From positions 1-64,000 of the forward strand of contig JAEVEX010000054.1 in NCBI GenBank assembly GCA_016842085.1: DNA of 64,000 nt. The letters run 5' to 3'. The notes beneath the pieces are model-generated. The model had not been told where the DNA came from. It worked only from the letters and a program-made list of their open reading frames with translations, and made no database searches. Position numbers and translations under genes: made by a program. This DNA is from Candidatus Thermoflexus tengchongensis (GTDB lineage Bacteria > Chloroflexota > Anaerolineae > Thermoflexales > Thermoflexaceae). How positions within the stretch are numbered: the first letter of the stretch is position 1; each line of letters opens with the position of its first letter. This document shows positions 50,523 through 58,963 of the stretch, in pieces.

Positions 50523-51744
50523 GATCTCATGGGTAGCCCTTTTCACTATTATGGGGTTCACTGCTGCCATCTCGCTGGGGCGCATCCTGACCAAACCGAA
50601 GAGCGGAATAGATTTTTATTCCCTGGTATGGTATCCGGGTCATTTTATCTGGCAGGGGATGGACCCTTATGGTGCGGCGTTAGAAAAGCGTATCCCTGCT
50701 ACGCCTGTTCATTATTGGGATGGTGTGGTAGAAACGAAGTTCCCCATGCCAATTGAGCCAATGCCGACGAACTTGGCTCCCCTTGTCCTTTTATTTGCTC
50801 CCCTTGCGCGATTCTCCTGGCCTACTGCGATGAATGTATGGGCGGGCATAAACATCGGGATGGTCGTGCTATTTGCATACTCGGTGGTGAGGTTTTTAGG
50901 ATACCGCTTATTGTCCAAAGAAGGCTTGCTGATACTGCTGATCTTGTTTTCCATGATCGCGACCCGTGAGGTCATAGAAACCGGACAAACCACCTTGTTT
51001 GTTCTGGCCTGCATGATGCTCGCTCTTGTGCTGGGCCCTTCGAGCCAGAGTCTTGGAGGGATCTTGTTGAGTGTGGCGCTCTCCAAGTATTCGCTCACAT
51101 TTCCGGGAGCCCTGTACTTTCTCCATAAGCGCTGGTATCGGGGTCTCGCTGTGAGTATAGGTGGCCAACTCCTGGGGCTGCTGATCATCGCGGCTTTCAG
51201 CCGGACACCTCCTCACGTTATCCTTGCCGAAAACTTGCAGATGATGCTAATGCATACTCAGATGCCGGGCTTGCACTTATCGGCCACCCTTTTTAGCGAT
51301 GGAGGACCTGTAGCAAGCACAGCTGTAATCCTACTATCTGCAATTCTCGCCCTGGTCCTGGTTTCCAAGTACCGGTCTGCCCACTTTCATAGACAGTTAG
51401 TCGATGTGATGCTGCTGATTCTTATCATGCAGTGGAACCTGCTCGTTCTGCCTCACCGCCGGTATGATCACGCGGCTGAGATTTTATTTCTTGCACTGAT
51501 TATCCTGCAGGCTAAAACATTTTCTCTATCAATGACTCACATTATGGGGCTCTATCTCTTCGCGGCCTTAGCAGCCAGCGTATGGATTTTGCCTCTGTAT
51601 TACCTGCTGGGCGAGCATTTATACAGGAACCTTTTCGCTTTTTGTAGCTTGGCTGCGCTGGGAATCTCCTTCTGGTTACTGTTCCAGATACGGAGCGATC
51701 ACGGTTTATTTGATGATGGAAAACCCGATCCTGAAGCAGGTTAA
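50506..51744 (+). CDS. DUF2029/GT87-type membrane glycosyltransferase
   Basis: A 412-residue protein with about ten membrane segments. The early loop GIDFYSLVWYPGHFIWQG, with the conserved Asp, and DPYGAALEKRIPA match the GT87/DUF2029 polyprenol-phosphate-dependent transferases. LLSVALSKYSLTFPGALYFL is another family block (the usual K-P after the TM). The ATG follows GGAGGATCCG and overlaps the previous gene by 17 nt. The DNA is distinctly AT-rich compared with the flanking genes, suggesting a separate origin. It probably adds a sugar on the outer face of the membrane. Confidence 0.85.
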   Translation: MKKANKISWVALFTIMGFTAAISLGRILTKPKSGIDFYSLVWYPGHFIWQGMDPYGAALEKRIPATPVHYWDGVVETKFPMPIEPMPTNLAPLVLLFAPLARFSWPTAMNVWAGINIGMVVLFAYSVVRFLGYRLLSKEGLLILLILFSMIATREVIETGQTTLFVLACMMLALVLGPSSQSLGGILLSVALSKYSLTFPGALYFLHKRWYRGLAVSIGGQLLGLLIIAAFSRTPPHVILAENLQMMLMHTQMPGLHLSATLFSDGGPVASTAVILLSAILALVLVSKYRSAHFHRQLVDVMLLILIMQWNLLVLPHRRYDHAAEILFLALIILQAKTFSLSMTHIMGLYLFAALAASVWILPLYYLLGEHLYRNLFAFCSLAALGISFWLLFQIRSDHGLFDDGKPDPEAG

Positions 51745-51815
51745 AAGGCTTTGAGAGTGATCCGAATGAGGTAGGATATTTGAGATATTTTGCTCTTCCG
51801 GTTGTCGCTCCATAT

Positions 51816-52892
51816 CGTAGTGATTATAATAGGGGCAGGGGGTGAACCATGGCGCGAAGACCCTCCCTGGACCATCCCCCCTGTCCCCATTGCGGCGAGA
51901 AACACACGGTGCGTAATGGCCACAAGAACGGGCGCCCGCGCTGGGTATGTCGAGGCTGCGGGCGTTCCTTCGGTCCCACCTTCGGCACCCCATTGTATCG
52001 CCGGCGCACCCCACCGGCGGAGGTGGCCCGTGCCCTGCTCATCGTCATGCGGCGGGGGAGTCTGAGCGCGGCCGAGGAAATCACGGGCCACCAATCCGAG
52101 ACCATCGGCCGCTGGCTGCGGCGGGCGGCGGACCATGCGGAGGCCATCCCCCAGGCCCTGGTCCACGATCTCCATCGGAGCCAGGTGGAAGGGGACGCCT
52201 TCTGGTCCTTTGTTAAAAAAAGCGTGCGGATGCGGGAGCAGGGGCGGGCGCGGCCGGCGAAGTGGGCCCCCGTTGGGGAGGTTTGAGCCCGGATTGGGCC
52301 AGCCGCTTTGGGGTGGCCTGGGCCTTTGGGCCGACGGAGGAGGCGGTGGTGCCGACGGTGGTCCGGCTGACCCGGCAACGCACCCACGGGCAGACCGGCG
52401 TGCCCTGGATCCGGGATGGACGGAAGGCCTACGAGAAAGCCATCCGGCGGGTGGATCGTGACCCGCAACGGAGCAGCCAACGGGGGCGCCCCCCTCTGGT
52501 GCTGCAGCAGGACGTGAGTTTGACCCAGGTCGTCCAGCAACGAAGAGGTGGGCGGGTTGGGGGCGTGGCCGTGCGCCCGGTGCTGGGGACGCCACCGGCG
52601 TGTCCGTATGGGGTGCACGAGGAACGTTTGAACGGGGTATGGCGCGATCGGCTCAACGCCTTGACGCGTAAAACGCATGCCTTTGCCAGGCAGGCGAGGA
52701 CGTGGGACGCGTTGGTGACGCTCGGTTTGTTCGAGCACAACGGGATCCGTCCTCATCGGGCCTTGCGAGAGGAGGCGGAAGGATTGTCGGAGGGGCGCCG
52801 CTATCGGCAGCGCACCCCGGCCATGGCCATCGGCTGGACCGACCATATCTGGAGCTGGGAGGAGTTCCTGTCCTTTAGACATTATCAATACT
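51816..52892 (+). mobile_element. IS1-like insertion sequence
   Basis: About 1.08 kb containing a DDE transposase in two frames. Imperfect terminal repeats are suggested by TAGTGATTAT (51818-51827) and the complement of ATTATCAATA (52881-52890), which agree at eight of ten positions. The right end abuts the coding remnant of a glycosyltransferase at about 52893. The left end follows the GT87 gene by about 70 nt. Target duplications could not be recognised, so exact ends are approximate. Confidence 0.75.
51849..52892 (+). pseudogene. IS1-type transposase, two frames joined by a -1 shift
   Basis: Frame one (51849-52286) starts with a zinc finger, CPHCGEKHTVRNG...CRGCGRSF, as in InsA, then an HTH and the first catalytic Asp in VEGDAFWSFVKK. 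Frame two (from about 52222) continues DWASRFGVAWAFG, then the second Asp in WIRDGRKAYEKAI, and the Glu in HEERLNGVWRDRLNALTRK. The join is at A7 (52215-52221): a -1 slip there gives VKKKR, restoring the family sequence. This may be programmed frameshifting, as at the A6C site of IS1, or a one-base loss. Frame two has no stop within the element and would read into flanking DNA up to 52990. Confidence 0.8.
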
Positions 52893-52895
52893 CAC

Positions 52896-53084
52896 AGCCT
52901 GCCCGAGGTGGCAGGCGACGCGGCGCTGCCGGTGGCCCCCACCGACATCGGGGCGCTGGCATCGGCGATGGACCGGGCGCTGACGGATGAGGCGCTCCGG
53001 GACGCTCTGCAGGCCCGGGGGCTGGAGCGAGCCCCTCGATCTTTGGAGGCATTGGTGTGGATAGGGGCGTTGAAGGTCTCTTGA
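52896..53084 (+). pseudogene. C-terminal stub of a family 4 glycosyltransferase
   Basis: The frame from 52896 reads SLPEVAGDAALPVAPTDIGA, LASAMDRALTDEALRDALQA, RGLERAPRSLEALVWIGALK, then a stop at 53082-53084. This is the standard end of a GT4 donor domain (E-V-x-G-D-A-A-L then the helical tail). It begins at the right end of the IS1-like element and has no start. The N-terminal part is not found left of the element, so insertion was accompanied by deletion, or the glycan locus was cut here. Confidence 0.82.
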
Positions 53085-53318
53085 TCCCCATCCTTCATGC
53101 CTCACGCTCCTGGCTTCATGCCAGACCCCGCATTCCAGGCTGCTCCTGTAACTTGAGGAGGCGATTCCCCGTAAGGTTAAATGGAGCCGGGATGGGGCAG
53201 CGGCCCTCCTCCGGGGACTTTCCCGGGCTCACGGGGGCAAATCCCCCAGGAGCGGGAGGATGAAAGGGTGCGGAGGGCAGCGGCTCCACCCTCGAATCCG
53301 GATTCTGGAAGGCTATTT

Positions 53319-53909
53319 ATGAGAGTGCCGGTGGGATCTGAAGAGGAGCGACACTGGCTGCTGGCCGCCCGGGAGGGAGATCTGAGCGCCTTCGAACGGC
53401 TGGTGGGGGCTTACACCCGCTCCATCTACCATCTGGCTTTCCGGATGCTGGGGGATCCCCTGGAGGCCGAGGACGCCACCCAGGAGATCTTCCTGCGGAT
53501 CTATCGCCATCTGCATACTTACGATCCGTCCCATCGGCCGGCTTCCTGGATTCTCTCGATCGCCGCCCATTACTGCATCGATCGTCTGCGATCCCGCCGC
53601 CCGGCCCTCTCCCTCGAGGCCCTCAATGGCGAGATCGCCGCGCCTTCGGAAACGGATCCAGAGACCCTCGCGGAGCGGCGGGAACGGGAAGAACACATCC
53701 GCCATGCCCTTCAGCGCTTAAGCCCGGAAGATCGGATCGTCCTGGTGCTGTATTACTGGCATGAGCGTTCCTGCGAGGAAATCGCTGCGATCCTCGGCAT
53801 CCAGCCCGGCACGGCCCGGGTTCGCCTGCACCGGGCCCGGCTCCGGCTGGCCGAACACCTGCGCGCGCTGGATTCCCGGAAGGTTTCCCGTGGAGAAAAA
53901 GCCCGCTGA
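53319..53909 (+). CDS. ECF-type RNA polymerase sigma factor
   Basis: A 196-residue sigma factor with regions 2 and 4 only. Region 2 spans about 20-90 (FERLVGAYTRSIYHLAFRML, GDPLEAEDATQEIFLRIYRH, then WILSIAAHYCIDRLRSRR). Region 4 spans about 125-180 (ALQRLSPEDRIVLVLYYWHE, CEEIAAILGIQPGTARVRLH). The ATG at 53319 follows GGAAGG; a longer upstream frame looks non-coding. It is followed 15 nt later by a zinc-finger anti-sigma gene and an envelope gene, so it probably controls an envelope stress or growth response including its own operon. Gap 53085-53318 should hold its promoter; no clear boxes seen. Confidence 0.95.
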   Translation: MRVPVGSEEERHWLLAAREGDLSAFERLVGAYTRSIYHLAFRMLGDPLEAEDATQEIFLRIYRHLHTYDPSHRPASWILSIAAHYCIDRLRSRRPALSLEALNGEIAAPSETDPETLAERREREEHIRHALQRLSPEDRIVLVLYYWHERSCEEIAAILGIQPGTARVRLHRARLRLAEHLRALDSRKVSRGEKAR

Positions 53910-53924
53910 AGGCCGGAGGAACCG

Positions 53925-54422
53925 ATGACCTGTGAGCAGTTCCGGGATCGGATGAGCGATGTCCTGGACGGCCAGCTTCCCGATCCGGAGGTGAAGGCGT
54001 GGGAGGCTCACCGCGCGACCTGCCCGACGTGCGCGGCGCTCTGGGAGGCGATAGGAGTGGTGGATGCCTGGCTTCGCGAGGCGCCGCCTGTCCTCCCTCC
54101 CCCGGATCTCTCCCCACGGATCCTCCGGCGGGTTCGCTGGCAGGCCCGGTGGGAACGCTGGGGAGGCTTCGCGCTCTTTTTCATGGTCGGCCTGGGAATG
54201 GCCATCGCCTGGGCGGGGCCGCTCGAGAGCCTCTGGCTGTGGCTGGGCCGTCTCCAGCGCATGGCCCCGCTGGTTCACGATGTGGCCTGGGATCTCCTCC
54301 GCCTTCCGATCGCTCGCTGGGCGTTTTTCGCCTTGATGGGGCTGACGATCCCTCTAACTGCAGGGATGGGGATCCTGATGGGGCGGATTCCACGGTCTGC
54401 TGTGTCGAGGCGGGCTCCATAG
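53925..54422 (+). CDS. Zinc-finger anti-sigma factor, membrane-bound
   Basis: A 165-residue protein. The N-terminal anti-sigma zinc finger (zf-HC2) has MTCEQFRDRMSDVLDG and HRATCPTC (the HX3CX2C ligands at about 29-36). Two to three membrane segments follow (about 83-103 and about 135-156). It should hold the preceding ECF factor at the membrane and free it on signal. No obvious cleavage or sensory domain lies outside. It starts 15 nt after the sigma gene and is 22 nt from the next gene. Confidence 0.9.
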   Translation: MTCEQFRDRMSDVLDGQLPDPEVKAWEAHRATCPTCAALWEAIGVVDAWLREAPPVLPPPDLSPRILRRVRWQARWERWGGFALFFMVGLGMAIAWAGPLESLWLWLGRLQRMAPLVHDVAWDLLRLPIARWAFFALMGLTIPLTAGMGILMGRIPRSAVSRRAP

Positions 54423-54444
54423 TTCGCTGCATTGGGAGGATGCG

Positions 54445-55476
54445 ATGATCGCGCGGATGGCCGTGCTGCTGGCGATGCTGATCAGCCTGACGGGAAGCTC
54501 CTCCCCGAGCTCCCGGGCGGATCAGGTCGTTTTCGGTTCGGATTTCACATTGCCGGCCGGTCAACGGATGGAGGGAAATGTGATGGTCATCGGGGGATCA
54601 GCCCATGTGGAGGCCGGCGCGGAGCTCGCGGGGGATCTCACCGTGATGATGGGATCCGCACGCATTGAAGGCCGGGTGGAAGGTGATGTCACGGTCCTGG
54701 GGCCGCGGGTGCGCCTGGATCCAACCGCTCGCATCCGGGGCGATCTCGTGGTCCTGGGAGGGACGCTGGAACAGGAGCCCGGGGCGGTGGTGGAGGGACG
54801 AATCCTCCTGGGGCCTCGCTGGATCCTGGGGGGATCTCCGTTCCCGGTGTTCCCCTTCCCTCTGAGCGGGTTGTTTCGTCTTGCAGACCAGGCCGCACGG
54901 GCCCTCCTGGGCGGTGTGGTCCTGGCCCTGCTGACCCTGGTGGGGGTCAGCTTTTTCCAGGGGGCGATTGACCAGAACGCCCGCACGCTTCAACGGGCTC
55001 CAGCGGTCAGTCTGGGGACAGGTTGTCTCGCCCTGCCCCTGGGGGGGATTCTCATCCTGCTTCTGGCCATCACCCTTGTGGGCTTGCCGCTGGCATTGAT
55101 CGTCCTGGCGCTGCTGATCGGAGCTTTTCTATTCGGGTGGATCTCCGTCGGGCATCTGATCGGCCTGCAGCTCCGGGGAAATATCCCGTCGGGATGGCCA
55201 CCGGTGGCGGTGACCATCACGGGGGTCCTCCTTCTCTGGCTGCTCTGGGTTCTGGCCGATTTCCTTCCCCTGTGCGGCGGCCCCATTCTGCGGCTGATCC
55301 TGGCCGCTCTGGCGGTGGGGAGCACCCTGCTCAGCCGCTTCGGCATGCGTTCGTATCCGCCATCCTCTGCAGAGGTCGCAGGTCCATCGGAGGGACCCGG
55401 GGAGGGCCTGGAGCGGTCGGGCTCACCGTCCGGGAGCCCGGCATCCCCGCCGGGGACCATGCCGCTTGAAGGATGA
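54445..55476 (+). CDS. Bactofilin-like polymer domain fused to a membrane domain
   Basis: A 343-residue protein. A signal-like N-terminus (about 1-25) precedes a beta-helix (about 28-130) with repeated turns: GQRMEGNVMVIGGSAHVEAG, AELAGDLTVMMGSARIEGRV, EGDVTVLGPRVRLDP, IRGDLVVLGG. These match the polymer-forming (bactofilin) domain. Three to four membrane segments follow (about 155-285), including GCLALPLGGILILLLAITLV and GWISVGHLIG, as in DUF8173-type proteins. A disordered Ser/Pro/Gly tail ends it. Because of the N-terminal signal, the beta-helix is probably outside the membrane. It likely belongs to the sigma factor regulon. Confidence 0.82.
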   Translation: MIARMAVLLAMLISLTGSSSPSSRADQVVFGSDFTLPAGQRMEGNVMVIGGSAHVEAGAELAGDLTVMMGSARIEGRVEGDVTVLGPRVRLDPTARIRGDLVVLGGTLEQEPGAVVEGRILLGPRWILGGSPFPVFPFPLSGLFRLADQAARALLGGVVLALLTLVGVSFFQGAIDQNARTLQRAPAVSLGTGCLALPLGGILILLLAITLVGLPLALIVLALLIGAFLFGWISVGHLIGLQLRGNIPSGWPPVAVTITGVLLLWLLWVLADFLPLCGGPILRLILAALAVGSTLLSRFGMRSYPPSSAEVAGPSEGPGEGLERSGSPSGSPASPPGTMPLEG

Positions 55477-55561
55477 GCTCCCATACCCGGAGGGCTATGG
55501 GGAGAGGCCATCTCGCTTCCCCATTCGAGCTCAACCGTGAAGTCCACGACAGGAGGAAAAA

Positions 55562-56557
55562 ATGAAGGCGCATCGATTTCCCGGCACTTGGTTAGCTGTC
55601 ATGCTGCTGGCAGGGCTCACCGCCTGCGGCGGCCGCGGGGGAGGAGCGCCCCAGCCGACCCCAACGGCCACCCGGCCTCAGGCTGGTCCGGCCGGTCTGG
55701 AGTGCCCCTCCTTCGCGGCCTTTGGAGGGCTTCCCATCCCGTTGCCGGCCCCGATTCCAGTTCCAGGGGCGGATGTTCGGGGATCCCCTTCTCCGGTTTC
55801 CCCTCTCGCCCGCGCGATGGATGAAACGCTGCGTTCCGCGTTCGGCTCTGCGGGCTTTCCGAATCCCCGACGAAGCTGCTTCTTCGAGATCCGGGTGGAG
55901 GAACGAGCAGGTGCCTTCGGCATCTATGAGTTCCCCTCTCCGCCGGGCACGGATGCAGGAGAGCGCCTGCGGGCAGCGCTTCAGGGGTTACGCGTTGAGG
56001 CAACGGCGACGACCGTAACCGCGCCGGGCGGGGCGATGGCGATGCTGGAGTTGAAGTATCCGGACAAATCGGAAGGGGGCTTGCTGCTCATTGGGACAAT
56101 GGCGTGGAGCTGGGTGGCTCCCTCTCCGGAAGAGGCAACCGTGCCCACCGTGGAGGCTTCCCCGCCGCCTCCGCCAGCGTTAGAGACCCCGGAGGCGCCA
56201 CCCACCGTTCAGCCCACCGGCCTGGCCCAGGAAGTCGATGCGGTCCTTCGCCCGGCGCTCGAGGGAGCCCTGGAGACCCGCCTCCAGCTTACGGATTTCG
56301 CCGTCGTATCGATGGGGGCAGCCTCTCAGGTGCATCTTCAATACCATCCGGAGGGAACCCTGGCCCTGGCCGGGCGAGGAGAGCGCCTTCGCCAGGCGCT
56401 GGGCCGGATTGGTCTATCCGGGGTGATGACCGCAGAGACTCCTGAGGGGCTCACCGTGGTCATCTCCGAGGGGAAGCTCGCCGATCGATCCGTGCAGGGA
56501 GGGATCACCATTCGAGCGGATCAGGTGGAGGTGGGTTTCGTTTTGGGGTTGCCATAA
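55562..56557 (+). CDS. Lipoprotein of unknown function
   Basis: A 331-residue lipoprotein. The signal peptide ends at lipobox GLTAC (Cys22), followed by a Pro/Thr linker. Two domains of similar type are separated by a Pro/Glu-rich linker (about 180-220): the first about 85-175, with MDETLRSAFGSAGFPNPRRS, and the second about 222-331, with LAQEVDAVLRPALEGALETR. Both start with a helix and continue with two or three strands. The family is not recognised. It lies 86 nt after the bactofilin-like gene and may be controlled with it. Confidence 0.7.
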   Translation: MKAHRFPGTWLAVMLLAGLTACGGRGGGAPQPTPTATRPQAGPAGLECPSFAAFGGLPIPLPAPIPVPGADVRGSPSPVSPLARAMDETLRSAFGSAGFPNPRRSCFFEIRVEERAGAFGIYEFPSPPGTDAGERLRAALQGLRVEATATTVTAPGGAMAMLELKYPDKSEGGLLLIGTMAWSWVAPSPEEATVPTVEASPPPPPALETPEAPPTVQPTGLAQEVDAVLRPALEGALETRLQLTDFAVVSMGAASQVHLQYHPEGTLALAGRGERLRQALGRIGLSGVMTAETPEGLTVVISEGKLADRSVQGGITIRADQVEVGFVLGLP

Positions 56558-56599
56558 TTCCGAGTCGACGGGCCATCGCCCGGCGCGGATGCCTGATCC

Positions 56600-56633
56600 C
56601 TCTCCCCGCGGCCCCTTTGGGCCGCGGGGAGAG
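56600..56633. terminator. Strong bidirectional hairpin
   Basis: CTCTCCCCGCGGCCC (56600-56614) and GGGCCGCGGGGAGAG (56619-56633) form a perfect 15-bp stem with a CTTT loop. It sits between convergent genes. No T-run is seen on either side, but the stem is very stable and the position fits termination of both. Confidence 0.7.
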
Positions 56634-56734
56634 GAGGAAATACGGAGGCGTCCAGGTGCTTTCTGTACCCCTCGCCGCTGAAAACGGCGCCTGCAGGGGG
56701 AATCCGTCGTCCCAATCCACACGTCCGCGGGATA

Positions 56735-58783
56735 TCACCAGAATCCGCCCTCCTCCTTTACCAGCGGCTCCAGGTATTCGATCTCCACCGTATGGCGCGA
56801 CCAGAGATGTTCTCCCTCCCGGGCCTCGGCGATCACCTGGTAACGGCCCGGCGGCAGTTCCCGCAGGATCGCGCTGGCGGTATCCAGGGCCTCCCGCTGC
56901 TCCAGCGGCGCTTCGAACAGCTCCATCACGTTGAAAATGCAGCGGGCCTCGTGGGGGGCCAGATCCACGGTCATCTCGCCCAGGGGGAGCGCCACCGGCC
57001 CCTCCAGACGGAGCGAGACCTGGAGGGATAACGGGCGATCCAGATCCGAAATGACCCAGATCTCCCGGAAGGGCGGCTGGCCCACCCCGGCCCGTTCCAC
57101 GTAAGGGACAATGGAGACCAGCACCGGGCTGGAGGCCTGTTGCAGGGCGAAATACCCCCGCTTGGGGACCCGCTCGACATCCAGCACGGCCCAGGTGATC
57201 CCTTCCCATGGCTCGACGAACATAAAGTGAAAGTAGCCGACGATCTGTCCTTTCGCCCGCCGGTACGTGTGGATCGCGAACTCAATGAGACGGGCCTGAT
57301 AACGCTGGCTGTTCTCCACGAAGGCCTCCAGGCTTTCCCCCATCTCCACGCCGGCCACCCGGAAGGTCTGCTCCGGCTGGAAGTTGTGATAAACCCATGT
57401 CTCCCACTTCGGGGGCCAGGCGTCCTCCCTCAGAACCCTGCGGAGCAGCTCGGCACGGGGAAGGGCCTGGGCCCCGAATTCGGAAGGCAGCGGCGCGCCG
57501 GGCAGCGCCTGGAAATCCCGGAGGTGCCCCCAGTACCATCCCGGATAGGGATGCTCCCGGAAGTCCGAAGCCTCCTTCACCGGTCGGGTGGGATCAGCCG
57601 AGCGGATCGCCGCAGCGACCAGCGGGGCCAGGGTGTGGCGGTTGTGGGTGGGCTCGTTGTGGGCGCACCAGAGGAAAACACACGGATGCGCCCCAAAGTG
57701 TTCCACCATCGCCCGCGCCTGGCGGAGAGCCTCCCGGATGAAGGCTTCGTCTTCCGCATAGCCCCACTGGAGCGGGAAATCCTGCCAGACCAGGATCCCC
57801 TCCCGGTCGCATGCCTCATAAAACGCTGGATGGGTAAGATGGGCGTGGACGCGCACGGCGTTGAGGTGAGCTTCCTTCAGCAGCTGGACGTCCCGGGCGG
57901 CGTCCTCGGGGGTGTAAGCCGCCAGCCACTGGGTGGGAATGATGTTCGTCCCCCGCAGGAACACGCGATGCTCGTTCAGGACCAGCCAGGCATCTTCCCG
58001 GGCGAGGGTTCGGAAGCCGATGGGAGCCGTCAGGCGCTGATCGTCCAGAAGCGCTTCCAGACGGAAGAGATGGGGGAACCCCCGTTCCCAGATCTCCCAG
58101 CGCGGGAGCTCCGGCAGATCCCAGATCAGAGAAAGGGTGTGTCGACCCGCGGGCAGCTCCACGTTCCGAGTTGTGGCGTGAGAGGGGCCGTCAAAGTTCT
58201 CCGGATGGAGCGCGAGCGCGATCTCCACGCGGCGGGCCTCCAGGGCGTCCACGGTGAGCAGGATCCGCACACGCCAGCCGGAGGGGCGCCGGAACGTTTG
58301 ATGGGTGAGGTGGAGCAGGGCCACTGGCCCGGTCTCGAAAAGGGTGAGGCCACCCCACAGCCCACCGGTCCCCCGCTCCTGCCCACGGGGGGTGGTGCCT
58401 CCCGGACGACAATCGTGCTGGCCGAAGATCCCCTTGATCTGACGCTTCCGGCGGGGCCATACGGTTCCATAAGGCTCCTTCGGCGCGGCCACCCGGATCC
58501 ATAGCGTATGGGGTGCCCGGGGAAGCTCGATGAGCCATGGTTCGAAGTAGCCCTCATGGGTGCCCAGAAACTGCCCGTCGGCCCACGCGTGACCGAAGTA
58601 ATCGGCGTAGAGGCGAACCCAGCGACGGGCGCCTGCCGCCGCTGGCAGCTCCAGCCGATACCAGCCCACCTCGGTCTCCACGCCGTCCAGGGCCCATTGA
58701 TGGGGAAGGGAAACCTCCCGCCAGCCGTCCAGGGGGAGCTCAACGGGGGTCTCCGCCGGGTGAGGAAGGAACGCCGCTCGCAT
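56735..58783 (-). CDS. Glycoside hydrolase family 2-type protein
   Basis: A 682-residue GH2 enzyme (beta-mannosidase, beta-galactosidase or beta-glucuronidase group). The sugar-binding domain (about 1-175) has EVGWYRLELPAAAGARRWVR. An Ig-like domain follows (about 180-290). The TIM barrel (about 295-560) has LRGTNIIPTQWLAAYT, HLNAVRVHAHLTHPAFYEAC and the acid/base Glu in WCAHNEP. The nucleophile is probably the Glu of LPSEFGAQA. No signal peptide is seen, so it is probably intracellular and acts on imported oligosaccharides. The ATG at 58783 follows GGGAGGAC; the frame upstream is non-coding. Confidence 0.9.
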   Translation of the reverse strand: MRAAFLPHPAETPVELPLDGWREVSLPHQWALDGVETEVGWYRLELPAAAGARRWVRLYADYFGHAWADGQFLGTHEGYFEPWLIELPRAPHTLWIRVAAPKEPYGTVWPRRKRQIKGIFGQHDCRPGGTTPRGQERGTGGLWGGLTLFETGPVALLHLTHQTFRRPSGWRVRILLTVDALEARRVEIALALHPENFDGPSHATTRNVELPAGRHTLSLIWDLPELPRWEIWERGFPHLFRLEALLDDQRLTAPIGFRTLAREDAWLVLNEHRVFLRGTNIIPTQWLAAYTPEDAARDVQLLKEAHLNAVRVHAHLTHPAFYEACDREGILVWQDFPLQWGYAEDEAFIREALRQARAMVEHFGAHPCVFLWCAHNEPTHNRHTLAPLVAAAIRSADPTRPVKEASDFREHPYPGWYWGHLRDFQALPGAPLPSEFGAQALPRAELLRRVLREDAWPPKWETWVYHNFQPEQTFRVAGVEMGESLEAFVENSQRYQARLIEFAIHTYRRAKGQIVGYFHFMFVEPWEGITWAVLDVERVPKRGYFALQQASSPVLVSIVPYVERAGVGQPPFREIWVISDLDRPLSLQVSLRLEGPVALPLGEMTVDLAPHEARCIFNVMELFEAPLEQREALDTASAILRELPPGRYQVIAEAREGEHLWSRHTVEIEYLEPLVKEEGGFW

Positions 58784-58963
58784 GGGGATGTCCTCCCGTT
58801 CGAGATGGGCGCGCCGATCGCCCCCAGTATATCCAGCCTGTGGGGGGCCCACAAGGGACCTGTTTCCCGGAGGGGCGAATGAGCCGGTTCTCGCCCTTCT
58901 CGGCGATGGCGGATGCGCGGCGCCCATGTTATCCTGAGGCGGATCCTCGGGGATGTCGAAGGG

